Shown: positions 1-7,477, numbered from the stretch's first letter. The stretch: 14,094 nt of DNA from Actinomycetes bacterium (GCA_023428465.1 JAEYXM010000119.1:1-14094); one strand, 5' to 3'. A program made the numbers and translations. Notes: generated by a model from the letters alone, not told the origin.

Positions 1-1301
1 TCGGACACCGCCGTGGCCCGGCCCGGCCCGGCGGCACGGGGCGCCCCGGGCGCGGGCAGCGGCGCGACGACACGGCCGAGGCGCACCAGCGGCAGCAGCG
101 TCCTCACGAGGCGGATGCTCTCGCGCACCTCGTCCGCACGGACGCCGAACCGGGCCAGGACGTCCCCGTCGGTCCGTACGGCGGAGGCGACGTCGGCGGT
201 CGCGGGGTGCATGGGGTGGTCGCGCCGCGCGTCGACGTCCACGCCGCTGGCGCGCCCCACGTAGCCGAGGACGCCGATCTCCTGGGCGCTCGAGGGCTCC
301 AGCACGGCCGTCCCGGTGAACCGGTCCACGACGACGGACTGCCGCAGGGCGGCCGCGACGATCTCCGCGACGTCGTCCGCGACGCGCGTCAGCTCGGCCT
401 CCGTGGGCAGGTCCGTCAGTGCGGACCCACCCAGCACGACGCCGCCGCGCAGCAGGCGGTGGCCGGTGACCCGGGCGTTCAGCCGGAGCAGCTCCTCGCG
501 GACGCGCTTGGCGTGCACGTCGAGGACTCCGTAACCGACGTCGAGGCAGAGGGCCCCGAGGTCCGCCACATGGTTGTGGAGGCGCTCGAGCTCGAGGAGC
601 AGCGCGCGGGCCGCGCGCGCCGGCTCGGGCACCTCGACGCCGAGCGCGTCCTCGACCGCGGCGCAGAAGGCGGTCGCGTGCCCCACGGTCGTGTCGCCGC
701 TGATCCGCTCGGCGAGCTCGAGCGCGTCGGCGGGCGTGCGGCCCTCGGCGAGCTTCGCGAGGCCCTTGTGGGTGAACCACAGGCGTGCCTTGAGCTTGAG
801 GATCGACTCCCCCACCACGGAGAACCGGAAGTGCCCCGGCCCGATCATCCCGGCGTGCACGGGCCCGACGGGGATCTCGTAGACCCCCGGGCCCTCGACG
901 CGCAGGAACGGGTAGGCGCCCTCCGGCTCGAACGGCGGGGGCGGCCCGGCGTCGGCCCGCATCGGGTACCAGCCCTGCGGCCAGTGGCTGTGCCGCACGA
1001 GGCGGTGCGGCAGCGGGTGCCCCGTCGGGACGACGCCGTACAGGTCGCGCATCTCGCGCTCGAAGCGGCCCGCGGGGAAGGACACTCGCGCCAGGCTCGG
1101 CACGCAGGGGGCGGTGCGGTCGGTGGCGAGCGTGAGCTCCACGCGCCGGTCGCCCGCGCCTGTGAGCAGGTAGACGACGCGGACGGCGCCGGGGTCCTCG
1201 TGCGCGGCGACGAGCGCGATCCGCAGGCCGGCGTCGAGGTGCGCGGCGACGGCGTCGGCCAGGTCCGGTGCCGCGACCGTGCGGCGCTCGACGGCGCTCA
1301 T
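1..1301 (-). CDS. HycE/NuoCD-like large subunit of an Ehr-type (hydrogenase-related) membrane complex, 3' end off the window
   Basis: This is the large soluble subunit of a group 4 hydrogenase/complex I-like assembly; about 433 residues are visible. The N-terminal part (about 1-115) is NuoC/30-kDa-like, with an ERExRDLYGV core near 81-90 followed by HPLPHR. From about 130 it is NuoD/HycE-like (VYEIPVGPVHAGMIGPGHFRF at 140-160, LERLHNHVADLGAL at 238-251). At 198-208, where [NiFe] enzymes have RxCGxC, it reads ERISGDTTVGH, so the first pair of nickel-ligand cysteines is absent. The C-terminal ligand region lies beyond the left edge; the visible end is a Pro/Ala/Gly-rich stretch (about 412-430). 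The ATG overlaps the upstream gene's TGA (ATGA, 1298-1301), which fixes the start. M. tuberculosis Rv0087, annotated hycE, holds the same place in its cluster. I leave the symbol blank because hydrogenase activity is doubtful. Confidence 0.9.
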   Translation of the reverse strand, partial: MSAVERRTVAAPDLADAVAAHLDAGLRIALVAAHEDPGAVRVVYLLTGAGDRRVELTLATDRTAPCVPSLARVSFPAGRFEREMRDLYGVVPTGHPLPHRLVRHSHWPQGWYPMRADAGPPPPFEPEGAYPFLRVEGPGVYEIPVGPVHAGMIGPGHFRFSVVGESILKLKARLWFTHKGLAKLAEGRTPADALELAERISGDTTVGHATAFCAAVEDALGVEVPEPARAARALLLELERLHNHVADLGALCLDVGYGVLDVHAKRVREELLRLNARVTGHRLLRGGVVLGGSALTDLPTEAELTRVADDVAEIVAAALRQSVVVDRFTGTAVLEPSSAQEIGVLGYVGRASGVDVDARRDHPMHPATADVASAVRTDGDVLARFGVRADEVRESIRLVRTLLPLVRLGRVVAPLPAPGAPRAAGPGRATAVS

Positions 1302-2797
1302 CGGGACCCCACGATCGAGGCCGCGGTCTCGAGGAGGCCATCGAGCGGCGCGGCCACCCCGAGGACGGCGAGGGCGATCAGCCCGAGGACGAGGGGCGCG
1401 GTGGCCGAGGACACGGTCCGGGCCGCCCGGCCGCCACCACCCGCGGGCGGGGCGTCGTCGGCGGGCCCGAGCAGCATCGCGGCGACCGGCCGCGCCACCG
1501 CGACGAACACGACCAGCAGCAGCACCAGGACGACCGCGACGACCCACCCGAGCCCGACGGCCGCGGTGGCGCGCGCCAGGGCGACCTCGCTCGCGAGCAG
1601 GCTGAACGGCGGCAGGCCGAGCAGTGCGGCGATCCCGAGCCCGACGACGCCCGCGAGCACCGGGCGCCGCACCAGCAGGCCGCGGACGCCGTCGATGCGC
1701 GTCGTGCCCGTGAGCTCGAGGATCTGCCCGGACGCGCAGAACAGCACGCCCTTGGCGAGGCCGTGGCCCAGCAGGTGCAGGAGCACCGCGGCCACCGCGA
1801 GCGGCGTGCCGACGGCCACACCGACGACGGCCAGGCCCATGTGCTCGATGCTCGAGTACGCCAGGAGCCGTTTGTAGTCGCGCTGCGCGATGAGCAGCGA
1901 CGCGGCCAGGAGGACGGACGCGAGCGCGACGACGAGGAGCAGGGTGCGCACGAACGTCGTGCCGAGCGCGGCGACCGCGATGACGCGGTAGCGCAGCAGC
2001 GCGTACACGGCCACGGAGAGCAGGACGCCCGACATGAGCGCGGACACCGGCGCGGGGGCCTGGCTGTGCGCGTCGGGAAGCCAGCTGTGCATCGGGACGA
2101 GGCCGACCTTGGTGCCGAAGCCGATGACGAGGAGCACGACGGCGATCCGCAGCACGCCCGGGTCGAGCCGGCCGGCGTCCGCGGCGAGCTCCGCCCAGTC
2201 GAGCGTCCCCTCGCCGCTCACGCCGCCGACGTGCTGGGACGCGTAGTAGACGAGCACGGTGCCGAGGTAGGCGAGCGCGATGCCGACCGAGCAGATGATC
2301 ACGTACTTCCAGGTCGCCTCGACCGCGCGTCGGCCGCCGTGGTGCCCGACGAGGAACGCGGTGACGATCGTCGTCGCCTCGACCGCCGCCCACATGACGC
2401 CGAGGTTCGCCGCGAGGACCGCCGCGACCATCGTCGCCACGAACGCCGGGACGAGGACTGCGTAGCGGCGCGCACCTCGGGCGGTCGTGTGCCCGTGGGC
2501 GAGCTCGCCCGCCACGGAGCCGACGCTCGCCCATGTCGCGATGACGGCGACCGCGCCGATCACGAGGAGCATGACGGCGGTCAGCGCGTCGGCCCGCAGG
2601 TGGCCGCCGACGGCGAGCACGTCGCCGTCCGACGTCGCCGCGGCGACCGCGGCCCCCGAGGCGAGGACCACGCCGGAGGCCCCGACGGCGGACCAGGCGA
2701 CCCACCGGTGCCAGCCGACGACGGCCGCGAGGGCGGCGACCAGCAGGGGTGCGGCGACCGGGAGGACGAGCGCGAGGGTCTCGAGCGGCGTCGTCAT
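1298..2797 (-). CDS. hyfF: HyfF/HycQ-like proton-translocating antiporter-type membrane subunit
   Basis: A 499-residue, highly hydrophobic protein of the NuoL/M/N-MrpA/D antiporter superfamily, matching the place of M. tuberculosis hycQ (Rv0086). Typical channel residues are visible: a membrane glutamate in WAAVEATTI (E140), a lysine in GFGTKVGLVPMHSWLPDAH (K230), the DYKRLLAYSSIEHMG segment (K309) and a late lysine in GHGLAKGVLF (K349). The TM segment after the broken-helix loop (SALMSGVLLSVAVYALLR) has no lysine where the paralogous HyfB-like subunit in this operon has one, so the two pumps are not identical. A Gly/Pro-rich cytoplasmic or periplasmic loop lies near residues 447-455. The ATG at 2797 overlaps the upstream TGA, and its own TGA overlaps the large-subunit ATG. 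The likely role is coupling electron transfer to H+ or Na+ translocation; which ion cannot be told. Confidence 0.9.
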   Translation of the reverse strand: MTTPLETLALVLPVAAPLLVAALAAVVGWHRWVAWSAVGASGVVLASGAAVAAATSDGDVLAVGGHLRADALTAVMLLVIGAVAVIATWASVGSVAGELAHGHTTARGARRYAVLVPAFVATMVAAVLAANLGVMWAAVEATTIVTAFLVGHHGGRRAVEATWKYVIICSVGIALAYLGTVLVYYASQHVGGVSGEGTLDWAELAADAGRLDPGVLRIAVVLLVIGFGTKVGLVPMHSWLPDAHSQAPAPVSALMSGVLLSVAVYALLRYRVIAVAALGTTFVRTLLLVVALASVLLAASLLIAQRDYKRLLAYSSIEHMGLAVVGVAVGTPLAVAAVLLHLLGHGLAKGVLFCASGQILELTGTTRIDGVRGLLVRRPVLAGVVGLGIAALLGLPPFSLLASEVALARATAAVGLGWVVAVVLVLLLVVFVAVARPVAAMLLGPADDAPPAGGGGRAARTVSSATAPLVLGLIALAVLGVAAPLDGLLETAASIVGSR

Positions 2798-3519
2798 GCG
2801 CGTGCCTCCTCGCCGGGCAGGGCATCGGGGGCGGACGGCGCCCCCTCGTCGGGCCCGTCGCGCAGCTCGCTGAGCCCGTCGAGGTCGGTGTGACCGAAGG
2901 CGAGCCGCATGCGCGCCGCGACGACCTGCAGGACCAGGACGACGAGCAGCACGTCGAGGGACACCCCTAGCTCCACGACGAGCGGCACGCCGGAGGTCGC
3001 GAGGAACGCGACGGTCGTGATCCCGTTGTCGAGCAGCAGGAAGCCGACGACCTGCGACAGCGCGCGTCGGCGCGTGACGAGCACGAAGAACCCGATGAGC
3101 ACGACGGCGACGCCCACGGGCAGGGCGCGCGTCGCCGTCGTCGGCGCGAGCGCCACGAGTGGCTGGCTGAGCACGTAGGCCAGCAGCGTGAGGAGGGCGG
3201 CGGCGAGCAGGGACGCGCTGACGTTGACGAGCGGCTCGGTCTCGCGCACCTCGCCCGAGTCGGCGAGGACCCGGCGGAGCATGAGCGGCAGGACGACGGC
3301 CTTGAGGGCGACGACGCCCGCCGCCGCGAGGTACAGCTCGGCGCTGGCGTGGTGCACGGCGAGCACGAGGGCGACGCCGCCGATGAGCGCGCCCTGCACG
3401 GCGAGCAGCCGCACGATGGCGGCCAGGTCCCGCCGCCACAGGCTGAGGACGGCCACGAGCAGCACGCCGCCGGCGAGGACGTCGAGGACCTGGGCGAGGG
3501 TGTCGGACATGGCGCTCAT
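2794..3519 (-). CDS. hyfE: HyfE/HycP-like NuoK-related membrane subunit
   Basis: A 241-residue membrane protein of the HyfE family, which resembles the NuoK subunit of complex I with an N-terminal extension; the M. tuberculosis counterpart by position is hycP (Rv0085). About six hydrophobic segments are visible. The family-type signature near the end is LLLDNGITTVAF (DNG 164-166) followed by VPLVVELGVSLDVLLVVLVLQ, with conserved E183 and D189. These buried acidic residues are likely part of the ion path. The tail after about residue 205 is polar and acidic. The ATG at 3519 overlaps the upstream stop (ATGA), which favours it over a second in-frame ATG at 3510 (residue 4). The 3' end overlaps hyfF by 4 bases. 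Confidence 0.88.
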   Translation of the reverse strand: MSAMSDTLAQVLDVLAGGVLLVAVLSLWRRDLAAIVRLLAVQGALIGGVALVLAVHHASAELYLAAAGVVALKAVVLPLMLRRVLADSGEVRETEPLVNVSASLLAAALLTLLAYVLSQPLVALAPTTATRALPVGVAVVLIGFFVLVTRRRALSQVVGFLLLDNGITTVAFLATSGVPLVVELGVSLDVLLVVLVLQVVAARMRLAFGHTDLDGLSELRDGPDEGAPSAPDALPGEEARA

Positions 3520-4475
3520 GCGAGGAAGAAGGATGCGACGACGGCGAGGAGGGCGAACAGGAAGGAGCCGGCGAGCAGCTCGGGGACCCGGAAGAGGCGG
3601 AGCTTGGCGACGAAGACCTCGAACGCTGCGAGGGCCGCCCCGCCGATCGTCACCTTGAGGACGAGGGCGGCGACGCCGACGAGCAGGGCGAGCGGCGACA
3701 GGTCGGTCGCCACGCCCCAGGGCACGAAGAGGTTCGCGAAGAGGCCGAGGAAGATCGCCAGGCGCATGGAGGCGGCGAGCTCGACGAGGGCCAGGTCGGG
3801 CCCGGAGTACTCGAGCACCATCGCCTCGTGCACCATCGTGAGCTCCAGGTGCGTGGCGGGGTTGTCGACGGGCAGGCGGCCCGTCTCGGCGATGATCACG
3901 ACCGCGAACGCGACGGCCGCGAGGAGGCTCGCGGGCGAGAGGACCTGGGCGGGCGCGGCGACCGTGCCCGCGACGATGTCGGCGAGGTCCGAGGAGCCGA
4001 CGCGTACCGAGAGCGCGAAGACGGCGAGCAGGATCGTGGGCTCGGCGAGCGCGAGGATCGTCACCTCGCGGCTCGCGCCCATCCCGCCGAACGCGGTGCC
4101 GGTGTCCAGCCCCGCGAGCGTGAGCGCGACGGTGCCGAGCATGAGGACCGCGACGACGGCGAACAGGTCGGCCGTCCCGTCGACGGGCGTGACGGTCGAG
4201 ACGAGCGGCACGACGGCGGCGAGCAGGACGGCGCCGGCCATGAGCACGAGGGGCGCGGCGACGAACAGGACGCTCGCACCGTCGGGCCGGGTGGCCTCCT
4301 TGCGCCAGAGCTTGCGCAGGTCCCGCGCGGGCTGCCCGATGCCGGCCCCCGCCCGCCCCTCCATCCGGGCACGGACCTGCTTCATGAGCCCTGCGAGGTA
4401 GGGCGCGCCGACGACGACGAGCGCCACCTGGAGCGCGGCGGCGGCCAGTGCGCCGAGGGTCTCGAGCCCGCTCAT
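3516..4475 (-). CDS. hycD: HycD/HyfC-like NuoH-related membrane subunit
   Basis: A 319-residue membrane protein homologous to NuoH, the subunit that docks the hydrophilic arm and lines the cavity next to the terminal Fe-S cluster. M. tuberculosis hycD (Rv0084) is the positional match. Diagnostic segments are RAGAGIGQPARDLRKLWRKE (41-60, the basic docking helix), GGMGASREVTILALAEP (130-146), ETGRLPVDNPATHLELT (197-213) and HEAMVLEYSGPDLAL (216-230). In this family the acidic residues in the last two loops take part in proton or quinone coupling; the PVDNPATHLELTMVHEAMVLEYSG form is the hydrogenase-type version. Around eight TM helices fit the hydropathy. Both ends overlap neighbours by an ATGA. 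Confidence 0.93.
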   Translation of the reverse strand: MSGLETLGALAAAALQVALVVVGAPYLAGLMKQVRARMEGRAGAGIGQPARDLRKLWRKEATRPDGASVLFVAAPLVLMAGAVLLAAVVPLVSTVTPVDGTADLFAVVAVLMLGTVALTLAGLDTGTAFGGMGASREVTILALAEPTILLAVFALSVRVGSSDLADIVAGTVAAPAQVLSPASLLAAVAFAVVIIAETGRLPVDNPATHLELTMVHEAMVLEYSGPDLALVELAASMRLAIFLGLFANLFVPWGVATDLSPLALLVGVAALVLKVTIGGAALAAFEVFVAKLRLFRVPELLAGSFLFALLAVVASFFLA

Positions 4476-6538
4476 GCGGTCACCGCCACGAGGACGAGTG
4501 CGAGCAGGAGGCCGACGAAGCCGTAGCCGAGGTAGCGGTGCACGCGCCCGTCGGCGATGCGGACGGCGCGCCGGCCCCACTCCTCGACTGCCCGCAGGAC
4601 GGGCGGGTAGAGCCGCGCCTCGAGGCGGTCGGGCACGCGCTGGCGGAACGTCACGGACTCGATGAGGTACCGGGACTCGGCGTGCGGGGTGACGTCGAGG
4701 TCCTGCTCGGGGCGCAGGATGTCGTCGAAGACGCGCGTCAGCGGCTCGGCGAAGGACGTCGCGGTGTACTCCTGGCGCGGGTCGCGCGCGAGGCTGCCGC
4801 AGCCCCACACGGGGGCGACACGGCGCGGCCGGCCCCCGGTGAGCCGCCGCACCACGCCCGCCACGGCCACGCCCGCGAGCACGAGGCCGAGCGCGACGGC
4901 GACCGGCGACATCGCACCCGCGATGCCGGTGAGCTGCAGGGCGACCGTGCTGCCCGCGAGCGGACCCGCACCGGCGCCGGGCAGCGTGTCGAGCGCGCGG
5001 TCGAGCGCCCCGGCGGCGACCGTCGGCACGAGCCCCAGGACGACGCAGACAGCTGCGGCGGTCGCGGTGCCGAGCCGCATCGCGACCGGGACCTCGGTGG
5101 CCGACCGGGCCTCCGCGGAGCGCGGCTGCGCGAGGAAGCCCACCCCGAAGGCCTTGACGAACGTTGCGACGCCGAGCCCCGCGGTGAGCGCCACGACCCC
5201 GACGGCGACGGGCATCCCGACCGCGAGGACGGGGTCGCTCCCACCGCCGAGCGAGTGGATGAGGCCCTGCAGCAGCACCCACTCGGACACGAAGCCGTTG
5301 CCGGGCGGCAGCGCGGCCGCGCCGAGCGCCCCGATACCGACGAGCGCCGTCGTCATCGGCATGACGCGCACGAGGCCGCCGAGGCGGTCGAGGTCCCGAA
5401 GGCCGGTCGCTCGCAGGACCGAACCCGCGCCCAGGAAGAGGACGGACTTGAACGCGGCGTGGTTGAGGCAGTGCAGCAGCGCGGCGGCCATGAGGACGCC
5501 CGCGAGCACGTGGTTGCCCTCCGCCGTGAACACCGCGGCGGCGCCGATGCCGAGCGAGATGAGGCCCACGTTCTCCGTGGTCGAGCAGGCGAGCAGTCGC
5601 TTGAGGTCGCTCGCGACGCTCGCCTGGAGCACGCCGTGCAGCGCGGAGGCCGCGCCGACGACCATGAGGAGCAACCCCCACCAGCGCGGCCCGCCGCCCA
5701 GCAGGTCGGCCATGACGCGGACGATGCCGTAGACGCCGAGCTTGACCATGGCGGCGGACATCAGGGCGGACACGTGGCTCGGTGCCTCGGGGTGCGCACG
5801 CGGCAGCCACACGTGCAGGGGGACGAGGCCTGCCTTGGAGCCGAACCCGACGAGTGCGAGCACGAACACGGTCGAGCGCAGCGCCGGGCTCGCGTCGGTG
5901 GCCGCGGCACGGAGGGCGTCGAACGACTCGCCCCCGGCGTCGGCGGCGAGCAGGGCGAGCGCCACCATGACGGCGACGAGGCCCGCGTGGGTCATCCCGG
6001 CGTACCAAAGGCCCGCCTCGCGCACGGCGGGCCGCAGGCGGTGCTCGGTGAGGACGAGGACGAGCGAGGCGAGGGCCATGAGCTCCCACACCACGAGGAA
6101 CGTCGTCACGCTCGCGGCGGCGGGCACGTAGAGCATCGCGGCCACGAAGACCGGCAGGGTCGCCTGGGCGGTGCGCGACCCGGCGGGCGGCGCGTCGTCG
6201 TCGGCCCCGTCGTGCCCGCCGTGCGCCCCGCCCGGCGAGGTGTAGCCGACCGCGTAGACGCCCGTCGCGACCGCGACCGCGCCGACGAGCAGCAGGAAGA
6301 TGCCGGACAGGCCGTCGACGGCGAGGCGCGCCTCCCCCAGCGGCAGCAGCCCGGGGGCGATGCGCTCCCACGCCGGCCCGGTGAGCCCGCCGATGCCGGC
6401 CACGACGCCCCCGAGGCCGACGACCGACGTCGCGAGCCCGGCCGCGAGCGCGCGGGACCGCACGGGCGCCAGGATCGCCGCGCCCGCCCCGAGCACCGCT
6501 ACGCCGGCGACGAGCGCCAGGCCGACCTCGACGATCAT
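4472..6538 (-). CDS. hyfB: HyfB/HycC-like proton-translocating antiporter-type membrane subunit
   Basis: A 688-residue polytopic protein with the core antiporter fold (about residues 70-480) and the long C-terminal extension typical of HyfB/HycC. Channel residues seen: E152 in FLVVWELMALAS, K235 in FGSKAGLVPLHVWLPRAHPE, K266 in SAAMVKLGVYG, K313 in SDLKRLLACSTTEN and K364 in NHAAFKSVLFLG. The late WGCGSLARDPRQEYTATSF region (about 590-610) followed by PLTRVFDDIL is a HycC/HyfB family mark. It corresponds by position to M. tuberculosis Rv0083. An unusual loop at 101-120, between two hydrophobic segments, is rich in His, Asp and Gly. The ATG at 6538 overlaps the small-subunit stop and the TGA overlaps the hycD start. 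It probably works as one of two ion pumps of the complex. Confidence 0.93.
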   Translation of the reverse strand: MIVEVGLALVAGVAVLGAGAAILAPVRSRALAAGLATSVVGLGGVVAGIGGLTGPAWERIAPGLLPLGEARLAVDGLSGIFLLLVGAVAVATGVYAVGYTSPGGAHGGHDGADDDAPPAGSRTAQATLPVFVAAMLYVPAAASVTTFLVVWELMALASLVLVLTEHRLRPAVREAGLWYAGMTHAGLVAVMVALALLAADAGGESFDALRAAATDASPALRSTVFVLALVGFGSKAGLVPLHVWLPRAHPEAPSHVSALMSAAMVKLGVYGIVRVMADLLGGGPRWWGLLLMVVGAASALHGVLQASVASDLKRLLACSTTENVGLISLGIGAAAVFTAEGNHVLAGVLMAAALLHCLNHAAFKSVLFLGAGSVLRATGLRDLDRLGGLVRVMPMTTALVGIGALGAAALPPGNGFVSEWVLLQGLIHSLGGGSDPVLAVGMPVAVGVVALTAGLGVATFVKAFGVGFLAQPRSAEARSATEVPVAMRLGTATAAAVCVVLGLVPTVAAGALDRALDTLPGAGAGPLAGSTVALQLTGIAGAMSPVAVALGLVLAGVAVAGVVRRLTGGRPRRVAPVWGCGSLARDPRQEYTATSFAEPLTRVFDDILRPEQDLDVTPHAESRYLIESVTFRQRVPDRLEARLYPPVLRAVEEWGRRAVRIADGRVHRYLGYGFVGLLLALVLVAVTA

Positions 6539-7017
6539 CGGCCCGTCAGCCCCCGCAGGGCGGCGACGACGTCCTGGGGCGTGGGCGGGCAGCCCGGCAC
6601 CTCGGCGTCGACGGGCACCACGTCCGCGACGGAGCCGACGACGCCGTACGCGCCGACGAAGGCCCCGCACCCGCGCGCGCAGTCCCCCAGCGCGACGACG
6701 CGCCGCGGCTCGGGCACGGCCTCGTACGTCGCGCGCAGGGGGCCGGCCATGTTGCGCGTGACCGGCCCGGTGACGAGCAGGACGTCGGCGTGCCGGGGCG
6801 AGGCGACGAGGCGCGCGCCGTAGCGCTCGGCGTCGTACACGGGGCCGAAGGCGGCACCGATCTCGATCTCGCAGCCGTTGCACGAGCCGGCGTCGACGTG
6901 GCGGATCTGGACGGACCCGGTCCACGGCAGCGGGTCGCCCGGCGCCTGCGGCGGCGCCGCGGGGGCGGGCTCGGCGACCCGGCCGACGCGGAGCATGGTG
7001 CGCAGAAGCTTCAGCAC
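6535..7017 (-). CDS. HycG/NuoB-like small Fe-S subunit
   Basis: A 160-residue small subunit of the NuoB/HycG family (M. tuberculosis Rv0082 by position). It carries one proximal [4Fe-4S] cluster that would pass electrons to or from the large subunit active site. The ligands are visible: C46 and C49 in DAGSCNGCEIE, C113 in ALGDCARGCGAF and C143 in PGCPPTPQD; C117 is an extra nearby cysteine. The N-terminal 35 residues are a Pro/Ala-rich extension with no ferredoxin motif. The start is GTG at 7017, 4 bases after the arsR-type stop. An in-frame ATG at 6996 (residue 8) is the alternative, and neither has a strong ribosome-binding site, so translational coupling to the regulator is likely. Confidence 0.9.
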   Translation of the reverse strand: MLKLLRTMLRVGRVAEPAPAAPPQAPGDPLPWTGSVQIRHVDAGSCNGCEIEIGAAFGPVYDAERYGARLVASPRHADVLLVTGPVTRNMAGPLRATYEAVPEPRRVVALGDCARGCGAFVGAYGVVGSVADVVPVDAEVPGCPPTPQDVVAALRGLTGR

Positions 7018-7021
7018 GGGC

Positions 7022-7390
7022 TCACCGGTCCCGCTGGTCCGGCACGCCGGCGGTGCCTGCGGCGTCGGGCCCCTCGTCGTCCGTCAGCGCCTCGACCTGC
7101 AGGGCCAGCAGGTCGGCCCGGATCTGGCGGCCGACGGCGAGCAGGTCGGCGATGCGCGGCGTCGTCAGCGAGTAGTGGACGGTGGACGCCTCGCGGCGGG
7201 CCTGGACGAGCCCGGCACCGCGCAGGACGCCGAGCTGCTGGGAGAGCGCCGAGGCGCCGACGCCGAGCTCGACGATCATCTCCGCGACCGACCGTTCGCG
7301 CTCGCACAGCAGCTCGAGGACCCGGATCCGCATGGGGTTGCCCATGGCCTTGAACAGGTCGGCCTTCATCTGCTGCAGGGGCGCCGTCAT
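7022..7390 (-). CDS. ArsR-family winged-helix repressor of the Ehr/hyf-type operon
   Basis: A 122-residue regulator with the ArsR winged-helix fold: MKADLFKAMGNPMRIRVLELL (8-28), a DNA-reading helix around SALSQQLGVLRGAGL (47-61), and a wing in VQARREASTVHYSL (62-75). It lacks the CVC metal motif of arsenic/cadmium sensors; only one cysteine (C29) is in that helix, so the signal is probably not thiolate-bound metal. The first gene of the operon, it sits just downstream of an inverted repeat it may bind (7456-7477). By position it matches M. tuberculosis Rv0081, a DosR-regulated ArsR protein; whether the signal is the same is inference. No Shine-Dalgarno precedes the ATG at 7390. Instead a short reading frame ends across it. 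Its polar, acidic C-terminus (about 103-122) is not conserved in the fold. Confidence 0.92.
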   Translation of the reverse strand: MTAPLQQMKADLFKAMGNPMRIRVLELLCERERSVAEMIVELGVGASALSQQLGVLRGAGLVQARREASTVHYSLTTPRIADLLAVGRQIRADLLALQVEALTDDEGPDAAGTAGVPDQRDR

Positions 7391-7422
7391 CGCGACGCGC
7401 CACAGGTGCGGGAGCCGGTCAT
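7387..7422 (-). CDS. Possible leaderless 11-codon leader peptide coupled to the arsR-type gene
   Basis: The frame reads MTGSRTCGASR and its TGA overlaps the regulator's ATG as ATGA. Its ATG lies 7 bases after a TATCTT hexamer, so a transcript starting at A7422 would begin directly with this start codon. This would explain how a regulator without a Shine-Dalgarno sequence is translated. Leaderless short ORFs ahead of genes are well known in mycobacteria, some with regulatory cysteine codons. Here there is a single Cys. Expression is not shown by the sequence alone. Confidence 0.4.
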   Translation of the reverse strand: MTGSRTCGASR

Positions 7423-7429
7423 GGGACGA

Positions 7430-7435
7430 AAGATA
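7430..7435 (-). promoter_or_regulatory. Predicted -10 hexamer (TATCTT) of the hyf-type operon
   Basis: TATCTT fits the actinobacterial TANNNT -10 pattern and is followed by 7 bases (TCGTCCC) and an ATG at 7422, the spacing expected for a leaderless transcript. No good -35 hexamer is present at 16-18 bases; that area is taken by the inverted repeat, as often seen for regulated promoters. Confidence 0.5.
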
Positions 7436-7455
7436 GCAGGACTTCGCCGTTCCGT

Positions 7456-7477
7456 GGTTTCACGATCTTGTGAAGCC
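7456..7477. promoter_or_regulatory. Inverted repeat, candidate operator for the ArsR-type regulator
   Basis: The core TTCACGATCTTGTGAA (7459-7474) has perfect 5-base arms, TTCAC and GTGAA, around 6 bases. Past one mismatch the outer GG/CC bases also pair, giving GGnTTCAC-6-GTGAAnCC. It is AT-richer than its surroundings and lies just upstream of, or over, the -35 zone of the predicted promoter. A site there would suit autorepression by the regulator encoded next to it. Confidence 0.55.

Noticed and set aside
207..1877. Long plus-strand open frame across the large-subunit and hyfF-like genes
   Set aside because: Its translation is low-complexity His/Arg/Ala/Gly-rich text typical of a GC-rich shadow frame, while the minus strand encodes clear family motifs.
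4472..6538. Calling the operon a respiratory complex I (nuo)
   Set aside because: The subunit set lacks NuoE/F/G/I/A/J, the small subunit has the CxxC hydrogenase-type spacing, and the HyfB and HyfE forms are hydrogenase-type.
7420..7440. GGGAC near the arsR-type start as a DosR box
   Set aside because: Only a half-site (GGGACGAAAG) is visible and the other half does not match, so M. tuberculosis-like DosR control is not supported by sequence.
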